From CBDBBY01 sp965205055 (GTDB lineage Bacteria > Pseudomonadota > Alphaproteobacteria > Rhodobacterales > Rhodobacteraceae): 64,000 bases of DNA. How positions within the stretch are numbered: position 1 is the stretch's first letter; every line of letters starts with the position of its first letter. The stretch covers positions 2,914,001 to 2,978,000 of the forward strand of contig OZ242030.1 of the NCBI GenBank assembly GCA_965205055.1, in the 5' to 3' direction. The notes under the pieces are model-generated. The model worked only from the letters and a program-made list of their open reading frames with translations, was not told where the DNA came from and did not search any database. A program made the position numbers and the translations under genes. This document shows, piece after piece, positions 35,029 to 43,074 of the stretch.

Positions 35029-36540
35029 ATGGCGGCCAAAAAAGACACGCTGCATGCGGCGGTATCTAAAGACAACGCTGGTATTGCGATGGAATTGCTT
35101 AAGGCCGGCGCGGATCCGAATGCCTGGGACAAAGGTGGAACAACGCCGCTGCATACTGCAGCATTGAAGGGCTACGCGAAAATCGTAAAACTTCTGCTTG
35201 AGTACGATGCAGACGTGAATGCCGCAAACAAAGATGGCAGTATGCCGCTGCATGCAGCAACTTGTATACGCAGCATGGAAACTGCCAAACTCCTTCTGGA
35301 CGCGGGAGCAGATCCCAACGCCGCAAACAGAGAATGCAAAACGCCACTGCATGCCGCAGCAAGAAAGGGAAGCTCGGAAACCGTCAAACTCCTGCTGAGC
35401 GCGGGAGCGAACCCGAACGCTGAAAACACCGAAGGCAGAACTCCGTTGCACTGGGCGGCAAGGAAGGGGCATGCAGAGGGCATAAGGCTGCTGCTTGAGC
35501 GCGGTGCTGACGCGAACTTAGCAGACAAGGAAGGCTACGCTCCGCTGCACTGGGCAGCAAGGAATAGCAGTGCCGACGCCGTCAAGCTTCTGCTGAACGC
35601 GGGTTCGGATCCGACCGCAGAAAACAGCGCAGGCAATACGCCGCTACACATGGCACCGAGGAAAGACAGCGTAGAAGCCGTCAAACTCCTGCTGAGCGCG
35701 GGAGCGAATCCGAACGCCGGAAACAAGGAAGGCAGGACGCCCCTTCACGTGGCAGCTTGGAAACACCGCGCGGAAACGGTCAAGCTCTTATTGAATGCTG
35801 GGGCAGAACCGAGCGCAGCGGACAAGCACACAGAATCTCCGCTGCACTGGGCAACTTGGAGACACCGTCCGGAAACCATCAAGCTTCGGCGGGACGGCAC
35901 AAACGCAGTCAGGCTGCTACTTGAGCAGGGTGCAGAGGTGAACGCCACTGACAAAGAAGGCTATACGCCGCTGCACTGGGCGGCAAGGCATGGCAGCACA
36001 GAAGCAATAAGCCCGCTGCTTGAGCACGGCGCGAAAGTAAACGCAGCTAGCAAGCGCGGCAGCATGCCGCTGCACGCCGCACCAAGAAAAAACAGCGCGG
36101 AGGCCGTCAGGCTCTTGCTGAAAGCGGGCGCGGAACCGGCCGCCAGAAACAGCGCAGGCAATACGCCACTGCACGTAGCAGCAAGGATTGGCAGTGCGGA
36201 GACCGTGAAACTGCTGCTTGAGCACGGCGCGAAAGTAAACGTTGCAAACAAAGAAGGTGGTACGCCGCTTCACGCGGCACCAAGAAAAAACAACGTGGAA
36301 GCCGTCAAGCTCCTGCTGAGCGCGGGCGCAGAACCGACCACCGAAAACAGCGCAGGCAATACGCCGCTTCACGCGGCGGCAAAAAGAAGCAGCACGGAAG
36401 CTGTCAAGCTCCTGCTGAGCGCAGGAGCGGATCCGAAAGTCAAAAACAATGAAGGCATTACGCCGCTGCGCGTGGCGATAAGTAATTTGAACGCCGCCGC
36501 CGCCGTGGTGTTGCTGGTCGCAGGCTGGAGAATACGATAG
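35029..36540 (+). CDS. Ankyrin-repeat protein, 14 full repeats
   Basis: 503 residues made almost entirely of 33-residue ankyrin units of the form TPLHxAARxGSxEAVKLLLxAGAxPNAxNxxG; I count 14 full units and a partial 15th (TPLRVAISNLNAAAAVVLLV). Unit 9 carries about 10 extra residues (KLRRDGTNAV). The DNA units are also alike (99-base period), which suggests growth by internal duplication. No signal peptide, enzyme domain or membrane segment is visible. Start ATG 35029 begins just before the first unit; the frame is open back to 34924. Ankyrin proteins mediate protein binding; in host-associated bacteria they can be effectors. Confidence 0.85.
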   Translation: MAAKKDTLHAAVSKDNAGIAMELLKAGADPNAWDKGGTTPLHTAALKGYAKIVKLLLEYDADVNAANKDGSMPLHAATCIRSMETAKLLLDAGADPNAANRECKTPLHAAARKGSSETVKLLLSAGANPNAENTEGRTPLHWAARKGHAEGIRLLLERGADANLADKEGYAPLHWAARNSSADAVKLLLNAGSDPTAENSAGNTPLHMAPRKDSVEAVKLLLSAGANPNAGNKEGRTPLHVAAWKHRAETVKLLLNAGAEPSAADKHTESPLHWATWRHRPETIKLRRDGTNAVRLLLEQGAEVNATDKEGYTPLHWAARHGSTEAISPLLEHGAKVNAASKRGSMPLHAAPRKNSAEAVRLLLKAGAEPAARNSAGNTPLHVAARIGSAETVKLLLEHGAKVNVANKEGGTPLHAAPRKNNVEAVKLLLSAGAEPTTENSAGNTPLHAAAKRSSTEAVKLLLSAGADPKVKNNEGITPLRVAISNLNAAAAVVLLVAGWRIR

Positions 36541-36669
36541 AGTCGTTGAAAACGCTCCCTCGGCGATTTACGCACTGGCTCGCGCAGCGCTGTCCGGCCA
36601 GAGTTCAATCGGGTGGAGTCAGACGATACCGACGGGTCTCATAGATCATCGCCGAATTTGAAGGGGAGT
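36541..36669. other. Short spacer after the ankyrin gene
   Basis: About 130 bases between the ankyrin stop and the second long repeat. I see no gene, hairpin or motif here. Confidence 0.4.
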
Positions 36670-37460
36670 CGACATACAGCTATCATCAGCAGGCGATCAA
36701 GTGCTCCGCGGGATACTGAGATCACATTTGCATGCCGACTCACAGCAAACGGATTATTTTCTTACTACCAATCCACTATCTCGACCCCGTCCAAGGGTAT
36801 TTCATCGAAGTTAAAGACAAAAATGACACCCATGTCGTCACAAAACTTGTAAAACGCTGTCCGTTCGGTTTGTTCAGAAATTATTTCGTCATAAGTTACA
36901 TCCTGCGGATCGCCCAAGACAAAAACATGCGTTGGGGAGGTTGGGTCGTCGAACCATACCAGCTCTTCAAAAGCTGCGTCGATGATCTGGTCGGTGGCGC
37001 GCGCAGCGTGTCCGTCCTGATCAATCGCATACCAATTCAACCGCGCCGACTTAATCGCGGACTGCAGCATCGGGAAATGATCCTCACATACAGCTTTCGT
37101 CATCGCTTTGACTCCAAGCTCGCATCAGACGGGACTTGGTTCGCCAATTTCCGTTCAGCAACACCGCCGTGGAGCTTGACGAGGACAGTGACATAAAACA
37201 TGCGCGCAAGTTCGCGGCAACTCCTGACGACGTCGCAGTACGGAAATGCCTGCTTGCGAAGATCAATCGAATAGCGTCTTGCATCCTCGCCGGCATCCTC
37301 GTCGACAGCTGCCATGAACGATACTTGGATAAAATTTGGAATTTCACAAACAAATCGTTGATTCAACTGAATACGGGCAGGTTCCAGGAAATCCGTATGT
37401 TTGCATCATGGGCTACTTCAGTCATAAATTTTATCTGGACCGGTTTGAGAAACCCACCGC
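36670..37460. repeat. Long direct repeat, copy B (right of the ankyrin gene)
   Basis: Same-orientation partner of 34150-34940. The matching begins with ATCATCAGCxxGCGATCAAGTG and continues through the small gene, the spacer and the terminal block at 37361-37460. The left edge abuts the ankyrin gene and the right edge abuts an ISAs1 fragment. Confidence 0.7.
36765..37103 (-). CDS. Unknown small acidic protein, paralogue 2
   Basis: 112 residues from ATG 37103 with GGAGT upstream. It is a clear paralogue of the 34232-34585 product: LNWYAIDQDGHAARATDQII, THVFVLGDPQDVTYDEIISE and NFDEIPLDGVEIVDW. Differences concentrate in the middle (FEELVWFDDPTSP against DEDDLWLLGELP) and at the C-terminus. No family is recognised. 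Its presence in both arms of a direct repeat shows that gene and repeat were duplicated together. Confidence 0.65.
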   Translation of the reverse strand: MTKAVCEDHFPMLQSAIKSARLNWYAIDQDGHAARATDQIIDAAFEELVWFDDPTSPTHVFVLGDPQDVTYDEIISEQTERTAFYKFCDDMGVIFVFNFDEIPLDGVEIVDW

Positions 37461-37463
37461 TCT

Positions 37464-37507
37464 GGCATCAAGGCGGAGTTGTATCAATTGGTGAACTCAG
37501 ACACTGG
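37464..37507. repeat. 44-base dispersed repeat, copy 1
   Basis: This stretch matches 52444-52487 at 35 of 44 positions with no gaps, including CAAGGCGGAGT and GGTGAACTCAG. Here it lies at the truncated end of the ISAs1 fragment; the other copy lies at the truncated start of the HEPN pseudogene. Confidence 0.55.
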
Positions 37508-37618
37508 CCAAGAAAGAGTCCGGCCCGACCGAAAGCCTGCACCAGATGCAACGGAGACTTGCTCGAGACATCCAAGATCGCGCCCTTGAGCACCCGTCGA
37601 TTGCCATCCGGTCCACCT

Positions 37619-38494
37619 AGGGCCTGTCTATGCTAAATCATGCGTCATTTCGAAGACGGCGGCGAGATTCAGGAAGCCCCGATAGGTCGCGTCGAGCTTG
37701 TCGAACCGCGTGAAGAGGCGCCGATAGCCCTTGAATCTCCGGAACAGCCGTTCGATCTCGTTGCGAAGCTTGTAGGTTTTCCGGTCATATTCCCACTTGA
37801 CTTTCCGGTTCGCCTTCGGCGGCACGACCGGCGTCATTCCAATGTCGCGGACGAGCCGGCGGGTCTCGTCGCCCTCGTAGGCGCGGTCCATCGCCAGAGG
37901 CGCGCCCGCGACCGGATCGGCCCAGCTCTTCAGCAGGGCGCGGCCTTCGGGCGCGTCGTTGGCCTGGCCGCCGGACAGGCGAAAAATCACGGCCCGACGG
38001 TCACTTGCGGAGACCATGTGGATCTTGGTGTTCCATCCTCCGCGCGACTTGCCGATGCTCTGCGGCCCGTTCGTCTTCCGCGCTCCGGTGCCGTCGGGAT
38101 GCACCTTGACGCTGGTGCTGTCGAGGCCGAAGCAGTTCGTGTCCCCGCCGGGCGCATGCAGTTCCTGAAGCGCGGCGAACAGCCGATCGAGCACGCCGCT
38201 GCGCGACCAGCGGCGGAACCGGGCGTAGACCGAGTACCATTTTCCGAAGCGCTCCGGCAGCGCGCGCCATTTGCACCCGTTCTCCAGGACGTACAGGACC
38301 GCGTTAATGAATACGATGTTGGGAATCCGCACGTTTCCGCGCTGAACCGGCAGGAAGGGGCGGATTTTGGCGTACTGTTTCGCCGTGATCTGTTTCATGA
38401 TTGTTTGCCGCTCGATTTTTATGTCATTGTTGACAGTCACTTAAGCATGAATCCAAGCAAAACTCAAGCAAAAATTCTAGCGTAGACAGGCCCT
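37619..38494 (-). mobile_element. IS5-family insertion sequence (IS427-like)
   Basis: An element of about 880 bases with inverted ends GGCCTGTCTATGCTA (37621-37635) and TAGCGTAGACAGGCC (38478-38492), 14 of 15 bases matching. Both ends are bordered by CTAG (37617-37620 and 38493-38496), consistent with insertion into a CTAG target and a 2-base TA duplication as in the IS427 group. It carries one uninterrupted transposase gene. It sits inside the ISAs1 pseudogene, so it arrived later. Confidence 0.85.
37628..38398 (-). CDS. IS5-family DDE transposase
   Basis: 256 residues from ATG 38398. The N-terminal part (YAKIRPFLPVQRGNVRIPN, ALPERFGKWYSVYARFRRWS) is the insertion-element DUF4096-like domain. 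The DDE core shows FGLDSTSVKVHPDGTGARK with the first Asp, PLAMDRAYEGDETRRLVRDI with the second, and YKLRNEIERLFRRFKGYRRL with the catalytic Glu. Many relatives need a frameshift between two frames; here one frame covers the whole protein. The gene spans nearly the whole element and appears intact, so transposition may still be possible. Confidence 0.88.
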   Translation of the reverse strand: MKQITAKQYAKIRPFLPVQRGNVRIPNIVFINAVLYVLENGCKWRALPERFGKWYSVYARFRRWSRSGVLDRLFAALQELHAPGGDTNCFGLDSTSVKVHPDGTGARKTNGPQSIGKSRGGWNTKIHMVSASDRRAVIFRLSGGQANDAPEGRALLKSWADPVAGAPLAMDRAYEGDETRRLVRDIGMTPVVPPKANRKVKWEYDRKTYKLRNEIERLFRRFKGYRRLFTRFDKLDATYRGFLNLAAVFEMTHDLA

Positions 38495-38865
38495 AGTTCT
38501 TCGGAAGCACAGTCAGCAGCGTTTTCGCTTAGTCCGTCAAGACGACCGCCATCTCCTCCAGATCGAGACCGTTGAGCAGGCCGGAGAACGAATCGTGGCT
38601 CGGCGGACGTCCTTAGGCTCCATGAATTCGCCCAAAACCCGTATTTGAACTTCGCGTACCGAGTAAACGAATTGAACGACGACTTGCCTACCAGTGTCGC
38701 CAGCAAGGCGATCACCAAAATCTCAGTCAAATCGTCCTTCTTGGCATTGCTTTTGCGGAGATCCTCACTCCATTGAAGAATAGCGCGGGATCTTCATGCC
38801 GCAGAAACAGAAATTTCAAGAGAGAAAACCCTAGTCTTAATCATAAAAATGCAGGATATGTGTAT

Positions 38866-39153
38866 TTAATTTAATAAGCTGTTACGTCGATTGTGCGTTA
38901 GGATTCTCTTAATATCATCGTCATCCTCGGCTAAATCGCATAAAGTTCTCTCGAACAGATGTAATCCTCCAGATCTGTAAGCATGAACTAATAATTCAAT
39001 TTCTTCCTTTCTGTTGCTGTATTCGTCAAATAAATAGTTTATTATCTTTACCAATTTTTCTTTTTTAATGTCATCAGTTTCAATTTGAACGAAGCGTTCC
39101 CTTAGAATTTCTATTCTAACTAAAGCTTCTAAGAATGCCTGATATAGCGACAT
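38866..39153 (-). CDS. Unknown small helical protein, family 2 copy 1
   Basis: 95 residues from ATG 39153 with AGGGGA upstream. It begins MSLYQAFLEALVRIEILRER and is predicted to be all helical and acidic (INYLFDEYSNRKEEIELLVH, ending DDDDIKRILTHNRRNSLLN). A paralogue lies at 40102-40452. I do not recognise the family. The gene is AT-rich compared with core genes, suggesting acquisition. A strong two-way hairpin lies 15 bases upstream. Confidence 0.6.
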   Translation of the reverse strand: MSLYQAFLEALVRIEILRERFVQIETDDIKKEKLVKIINYLFDEYSNRKEEIELLVHAYRSGGLHLFERTLCDLAEDDDDIKRILTHNRRNSLLN

Positions 39154-39167
39154 AGCATCATTCCCCT

Positions 39168-39206
39168 AAAAATGGGCTAAAGCATCGCATGCTCTAGTCC
39201 ATTTTT
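39168..39206. terminator. Large near-perfect palindrome, possible two-way terminator
   Basis: AAAAATGGGCTAAAGCAT (39168-39185) pairs with ATGCTCTAGTCCATTTTT (39189-39206) at 16 of 18 positions around a 3-base loop. Both strands end in a T-run, as in bidirectional rho-independent terminators. It separates the end of the ISAs1 C-terminal fragment from the small helical gene. It may also be the end of a mobile element. Confidence 0.6.
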
Positions 39207-39395
39207 GCAAATTTATCGTCGCAACCATTCGTCTCAATGTGATCAAAAACTTTCCCAAAATCCGCACCGGAATGCCGGAAGCCAAGATGCTAAGCACGCC
39301 TGCGAAGCAGTGAAGAACCTCGAGCGTTGAGACTTGCCGAGGGCATTAGCATTTAACATGCGCTCAGGCTCGCGGCAAACCCTGTCGGCATTGCG

Positions 39396-40143
39396 TCAGC
39401 ACTTTCGCTTTAAAAATTTGCCGATCACGTTAGCCAGAAGGCCAAGCAGATATTCGTCGGTCATGGCGGCGATCTCCGTCCGTCCCTTGATCGAGTGTTC
39501 GTCGTCTTGGAGTCGCACGATGTTCAGGGCGATGCGCAGGATGGCGGCGCAGCACTCGGCCACTAAGAGTTCGGTTCTGAAATCGATCCTCATCCATGAC
39601 GAATTCCAGAACCTTGTCGAGACAGTTCTCGATCTTCCAGTGGTTGCGAATGAGATACAACAGCCGCTCCGGCGAAATTTCCGAGCACGGGATGTGAATT
39701 GGCGGACGGACCGCTCCTCCTTGCCCTTCCGCTCGCAGACACCGACTCGATCTTGCCGATGGCCTTGAGGCAGGGCCAGTCTCCGGCTGTCGCCGTTTGC
39801 TCCGCATATCCTGCAGCCAGCCGACATCGTTCCAGATCGTCGCAATGCGCGTCTCAATGCGCCGGTGACCGCCGTCAACATGCTGATTGAACGCATGTCC
39901 TTCTGCGCCTCGGGAGCGGAAAACCAGTCTCGCACGTCCTCGCGGAGCGTCTTCTGATTGCCCTTCACCCGCAGGAGATAGTCTCCGCCATTCTCCACGA
40001 TCTGCGCCGACACCTTGCGCCGGGTGTGCATCGCATCGGTTGTCACCGTACGCCCTGCCAGACCCAGAATCTTCAGGACGCCGAGGATCGCCGTGACGAT
40101 CTCATCGCCGAAAGCTCCGACAAAAGTGTTTCCAAGCCCAAAT
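39396..40143 (-). pseudogene. ISAs1-family transposase, C-terminal half, frameshifted
   Basis: Minus-strand frames read FVGAFGDEIVTAILGVLKIL, GRTVTTDAMHTRRKVSAQIV, GGDYLLRVKGNQKTLREDVR, then in a second frame ISPERLLYLIRNHWKIENCL and DKVLEFVMDEDRFQNRT, and back in the first frame AECCAAILRIALNIVR to a stop at 39396. These are the second half of ISAs1 transposases, including the DDE glutamate region near NHWKIEN. The fragment starts about where the other ISAs1 fragment ends and is fused at its 5' side to the tail of a small gene. Several frameshifts make it inactive. Confidence 0.75.
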
Positions 40144-40452
40144 GTAGCCTTGTGCCGAAGCGTGAACTTCTAGTCGATGGTTTCGTCGAGAGGCATCGGG
40201 AGTTTTAAAATCAATGTCATTAGACTTGGCTATATCGTATAAGGTACTCTCGAATAACTGCTGCCCTCCAGATCTATAAGCATTAATCAATGATATAATT
40301 TCATCTTGACTGCTGCTGTATTTGTCAAATAGATAATGTATTATCCTTACTAATTCTACTTTTTCAGTGCCATCAATTTCAATCTGAACATAGCGCTCTT
40401 TTAGAATTTCTATTCTAACTAAAGCCTCTAAGAATGCCTGATATAACGACAT
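40102..40452 (-). CDS. Unknown small helical protein, family 2 copy 2, fused to ISAs1 sequence
   Basis: 116 residues from ATG 40452, preceded by GGGGATG. The first 80 residues match copy 1 closely (MSLYQAFLEALVRIEILKER, YVQIEIDG, IIHYLFDKYSSSQDEIISLI, AYRSGGQQLFESTLYDIAKS). From about residue 82 on, the frame runs into degraded ISAs1 DNA and the sequence (HASAQGYIWAWKHFCRSFRR) is no longer homologous. So the original stop was lost by a deletion or insertion junction near 40210. Function unknown. Confidence 0.5.
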   Translation of the reverse strand: MSLYQAFLEALVRIEILKERYVQIEIDGTEKVELVRIIHYLFDKYSSSQDEIISLINAYRSGGQQLFESTLYDIAKSNDIDFKTPDASRRNHRLEVHASAQGYIWAWKHFCRSFRR

Positions 40453-40467
40453 ATTATCATCCCCATG

Positions 40468-40568
40468 ATTCAAACGAATACGGACATGTTTCAGGAAATC
40501 CGTATGCTTGCATCATGGGCTCCTTAACTCATAAAATTTTGTCTAAATCGGTTTCAGGGACCCGCCAC
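40468..40568. repeat. Third copy of the terminal block of the island repeat
   Basis: This stretch matches 37361-37460 at most positions, including CAGGAAATCCGTATG and TTGCATCATGGGCT. The block at 34835-34940 is a more diverged third member. Here it stands just upstream of small helical gene copy 2 and near the right edge of the island. Confidence 0.65.
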
Positions 40569-40790
40569 CCCATGGAGCCATACCCGACCGGCCGCGTCCG
40601 CCTTCGTGACATTGCAGATTTGTGAATCCTTGGGTTTGCTGATGATGTCAGGAGCAAGACCGAGCTCCTCACACTCGGACGCCAGCTTCATCAACACTTG
40701 TGATGGAAGGCTGGTAACGCAGTTGAGCCATAGAAGTAGCTTGCCCGTCTGATGTGCACAAGCTGCGATCCAGCTTGCGTCAGAGTCCAA
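40554..40790 (-). CDS. Hypothetical short frame overlapping the end of dapB
   Basis: A minus-strand frame of 78 codons starts at a TTG inside the last codons of dapB and reads SDASWIAACAHQTGKLLLWL, PSQVLMKLASECEELGLAPD, before running into the repeat block. The middle looks protein-like, perhaps the tail of a truncated gene, but the TTG start and lack of homology I can name make it uncertain. It marks the junction between core genome and island. Confidence 0.25.
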   Translation of the reverse strand: MDSDASWIAACAHQTGKLLLWLNCVTSLPSQVLMKLASECEELGLAPDIISKPKDSQICNVTKADAAGRVWLHGVAGP

Positions 40791-41589
40791 GAACGTCCTT
40801 CATGCCGTATTCGCCAGGCGGACGGCCGAGCACCCATTGCGCAGCTTTCAGCGCGCCTTGGGCATAGATTGCCCGGTCCGTCGCGATGTGCCGGAGCACC
40901 ACTCGCTCACCCTCGCCCGCGAACACCACGTCGTGCTCGCCGACGATGTTTCCGCCCCGAATTGCCGAAAACCCGATCTTGCCGCGCGTCCGCGGACCGG
41001 TGATTCCATCCCGGCCGCGGTCGGAAGCGGTTTTCAAGCTGATGCCGCGCCCGGCCGCAGCCGCCTCGCCGAGCATCAAAGCAGTTCCGGAAGGAGCATC
41101 GACCTTGTGGCGGTGGTGCGCCTCGACGACCTCTATATCGAAATCGTCATCCAGCGCTCTGGCAACGGACTGCGTGATGAGAGTCATCAGGTTTATGCCG
41201 AGGCTCATATTGCCGGCTCGGACGATCGCCGTTTTCCGCGCCGCAGCGCCGATTTCTGACAAGTCATCGTCGGACAGACCCGTCGTGCCGATGACGACCG
41301 CGCATCCTAGTTCCGCCGCTGCAGCCGCGTTGCACACGGTTGACTCGGGCGAAGTGAAGTCGATCAGCGCATCGGCATCCTTGAACGCCTCGGCCGGATT
41401 GTCGCGCACGATAACGCCGACGGCAGGACCTCCCATGCAGATGCCGAGATCTTGTCCGTTCCATTCATGGCCGGCCCTCTCCGTAGCGCCGGACACCATC
41501 CCGTGGCCGCTCGCATCAATGGTTTTGACGAGCATCTGGCCCATGCGGCCCGCGACGCCGGAAACCGCCAATTTCATTTTGAAATTCAT
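40780..41589 (-). CDS. dapB: 4-hydroxy-tetrahydrodipicolinate reductase
   Basis: 269 residues. N-terminal NAD(P)-binding motif VSGVAGRMGQMLVKTI at 9-24; FTSPESTVCNAAAAAELGCA; GTTGLSDDDL; the catalytic region EAHHRHKVDAPSGTALMLGE near 157-176; and GENIVGEH-type sequence RGGNIVGEHDVVFAGEGERV. It makes tetrahydrodipicolinate for lysine and diaminopimelate synthesis. ATG 41589 has AAGGA about 10 bases upstream; ATG 41577 is a weaker alternative. It diverges from rbfA. Confidence 0.95.
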   Translation of the reverse strand: MNFKMKLAVSGVAGRMGQMLVKTIDASGHGMVSGATERAGHEWNGQDLGICMGGPAVGVIVRDNPAEAFKDADALIDFTSPESTVCNAAAAAELGCAVVIGTTGLSDDDLSEIGAAARKTAIVRAGNMSLGINLMTLITQSVARALDDDFDIEVVEAHHRHKVDAPSGTALMLGEAAAAGRGISLKTASDRGRDGITGPRTRGKIGFSAIRGGNIVGEHDVVFAGEGERVVLRHIATDRAIYAQGALKAAQWVLGRPPGEYGMKDVLGL

Positions 41590-41702
41590 TCAAATTATCC
41601 TTGATCAGCCCGCTTGATGGGATATCCGTCGGCATGGTCATTTGCAAATTCGCGGCGGTTCATTATGGATTCGCCGGAGCGACAATCAAACAGGAGGCGG
41701 CT

Positions 41703-42116
41703 ATGGCGAAGTGGACCAATCCGGCGAAGGGAATTTCCTATCGCCATCTGCGCGTATCCGAAATGCTCCGGCGAACGCTGGCGGATCTCCTCGCGGAGGG
41801 CTGTCCCTTCGAAACCGATGTGCCGAGCGTCTCCATCACCGTCAGCGAAGTCAGGCTGACCTCCGACCTGAAGCAAGCCAAGGTGTACGTCCTGCCGCTC
41901 GGAGGAATCCGCGCCGACGAGACCGTCGCTGCGCTGAATCAGGAGCGCTCCGAAATCAGACGGCTGATGAACCGCAGAGTCCATTTGAAATACTCGCCGT
42001 CGCTGCACTTCGTGCTTGACACGACGTTCGACCGCGTTGACGAAGTCCGGCGCTTGCTCAAGTCCGAGGAGGTCCAGCGCGACATCGGCGAGCAAACAGT
42101 CGCGGCGCAAAACTGA
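41703..42116 (+). CDS. rbfA: Ribosome-binding factor A
   Basis: 137 residues. GISYRHLRVSEMLRRTLADL at 12-31 and VSITVSEVRLTSDLKQAKVY, RRVHLKYSPSLHFVLDTTFD (KH-like fold) are diagnostic. RbfA helps mature the 5' end of 16S rRNA in the 30S subunit. ATG 41703 follows an AGGAGG site; the frame is open further upstream without a start of equal quality. truB begins 2 bases after its stop. Confidence 0.95.
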   Translation: MAKWTNPAKGISYRHLRVSEMLRRTLADLLAEGCPFETDVPSVSITVSEVRLTSDLKQAKVYVLPLGGIRADETVAALNQERSEIRRLMNRRVHLKYSPSLHFVLDTTFDRVDEVRRLLKSEEVQRDIGEQTVAAQN

Positions 42117-42117
42117 A

Positions 42118-43074
42118 ATGTCCAGGCGCTCGCGTCGGGGACGCGACATTTCCGGCTGGCTCCCGGTTGACAAGCCGGCCGGCAGAACGTCGTTCGAATT
42201 GGTCCAAGAGGCCAAAACGGCGCTTTCGGCGCAAAAGGCCGGGCATGCCGGGACGCTGGACCGGCCTGCGACCGGAGTTTTGGCGATCGCATTCGGCGAC
42301 GCGACCAAGACCATTTCTTTCATCACCGACCTTCCGAAGACTTATTTGTTCACCGTGACGTTCGGGCAAGCCACTGAAACCGACGACGCGCAGGGCGAAG
42401 TCATCGCAAGCTCGGAAAAGCGGCCGACCGACGAAGAGGTCTTGGATGCGATGGAAGCGTTCCGAGGGGACATCCTTCAAGTTCCGCCGCAATACTCCGC
42501 CGTGAAGGTCGACGGCACCCGAGCCTACAAGCGTGCTCTGGAAGGAGACCGGATGGATCTGGAGCCGAGGCCGCTCACGGTTCATTCCTTCCGTTTGATC
42601 GAAAGGGCATCCGCCGATCACTGCACGTTCGAGTTCATTTGCGGAAAGGGAGGATACGTGCGTTCGATCGCTAGGGATATTGGCGAAGCCCTCGGCTGCC
42701 ACGGACATGTGCAGCAGTTGCGCCGAACCCGATCGGGTCCGTTCGAGGAAGAGAATTGCGTCTCGTTGGAAACGCTTCGCGCCTTAGGCGGAACGGACGA
42801 AGCGCAGGAGTTGGTTTGGCCGCTGGAGACCGGACTGAAAAGCCTGCCCGAATTGACATGCAGCATGGAAGGCGCGGCGCTGCTGCGGATGGGGAACGAG
42901 GCTCCGGTCGCGGGCGAAACGCCGGAATTCGGCGAAACCGCTTGGGCATCTTTTCGTGGACGAGCCGTTGCGATCGGAACCTATGAAGGCGGGCATCTGA
43001 AACCGTCCAAAGTGTTCAAATCCGCGAAGCGGACGTCTTCCATGCGCTCCGAGTTCAATTTCACGCCTCAATGA
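42118..43074 (+). CDS. truB: tRNA pseudouridine(55) synthase
   Basis: 318 residues. GWLPVDKPAGRTSFELVQEA near 12-31; the catalytic box is GHAGTLDRPATGVLAIAFGD (family norm GHTGTLDPxATG), with Asp retained; VPPQYSAVKVDGTRAYKRAL; GKGGYVRSIARDIGEALGCH. It isomerises U55 in tRNA. The start is ATG 42118, just after rbfA. The stop overlaps the next start (ATGA). Confidence 0.95.
   Translation: MSRRSRRGRDISGWLPVDKPAGRTSFELVQEAKTALSAQKAGHAGTLDRPATGVLAIAFGDATKTISFITDLPKTYLFTVTFGQATETDDAQGEVIASSEKRPTDEEVLDAMEAFRGDILQVPPQYSAVKVDGTRAYKRALEGDRMDLEPRPLTVHSFRLIERASADHCTFEFICGKGGYVRSIARDIGEALGCHGHVQQLRRTRSGPFEEENCVSLETLRALGGTDEAQELVWPLETGLKSLPELTCSMEGAALLRMGNEAPVAGETPEFGETAWASFRGRAVAIGTYEGGHLKPSKVFKSAKRTSSMRSEFNFTPQ

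Larger units (their letters stand above)
37490..38833 (-). pseudogene. ISAs1-family transposase, N-terminal half, interrupted by an IS5-type element
   Basis: On the minus strand the fragment begins near 38833 (TAGGGTTTTCTCTCTTG, probable element end). It reads DLTEILVIALLATLVGKSSF at 38738-38680 and, after a frame change, SHDSFSGLLNGLDLEEMAVV to PKN at about 38497. The IS5-type element follows, and the gene resumes at 37616 with MAIDG and then, after another frame change, LKGAILDVSSKSPLHLVQAF and FLGQC, ending near 37490. The order and spacing match the first half of ISAs1 transposases. At least two frameshifts and one in-frame stop make it dead apart from the insertion. Confidence 0.75.

Noticed and set aside
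35029..36540. Regular ~99-base repetition as a CRISPR or satellite array
   Set aside because: The repeats encode in-frame 33-residue ankyrin units with no spacers; it is a protein repeat.
37136..37636. Plus-strand frame of 166 codons antisense to repeat copy B and the ISAs1 fragment
   Set aside because: It crosses repeat, transposase fragment and IS boundary; its parts match antisense coding DNA rather than a protein family.
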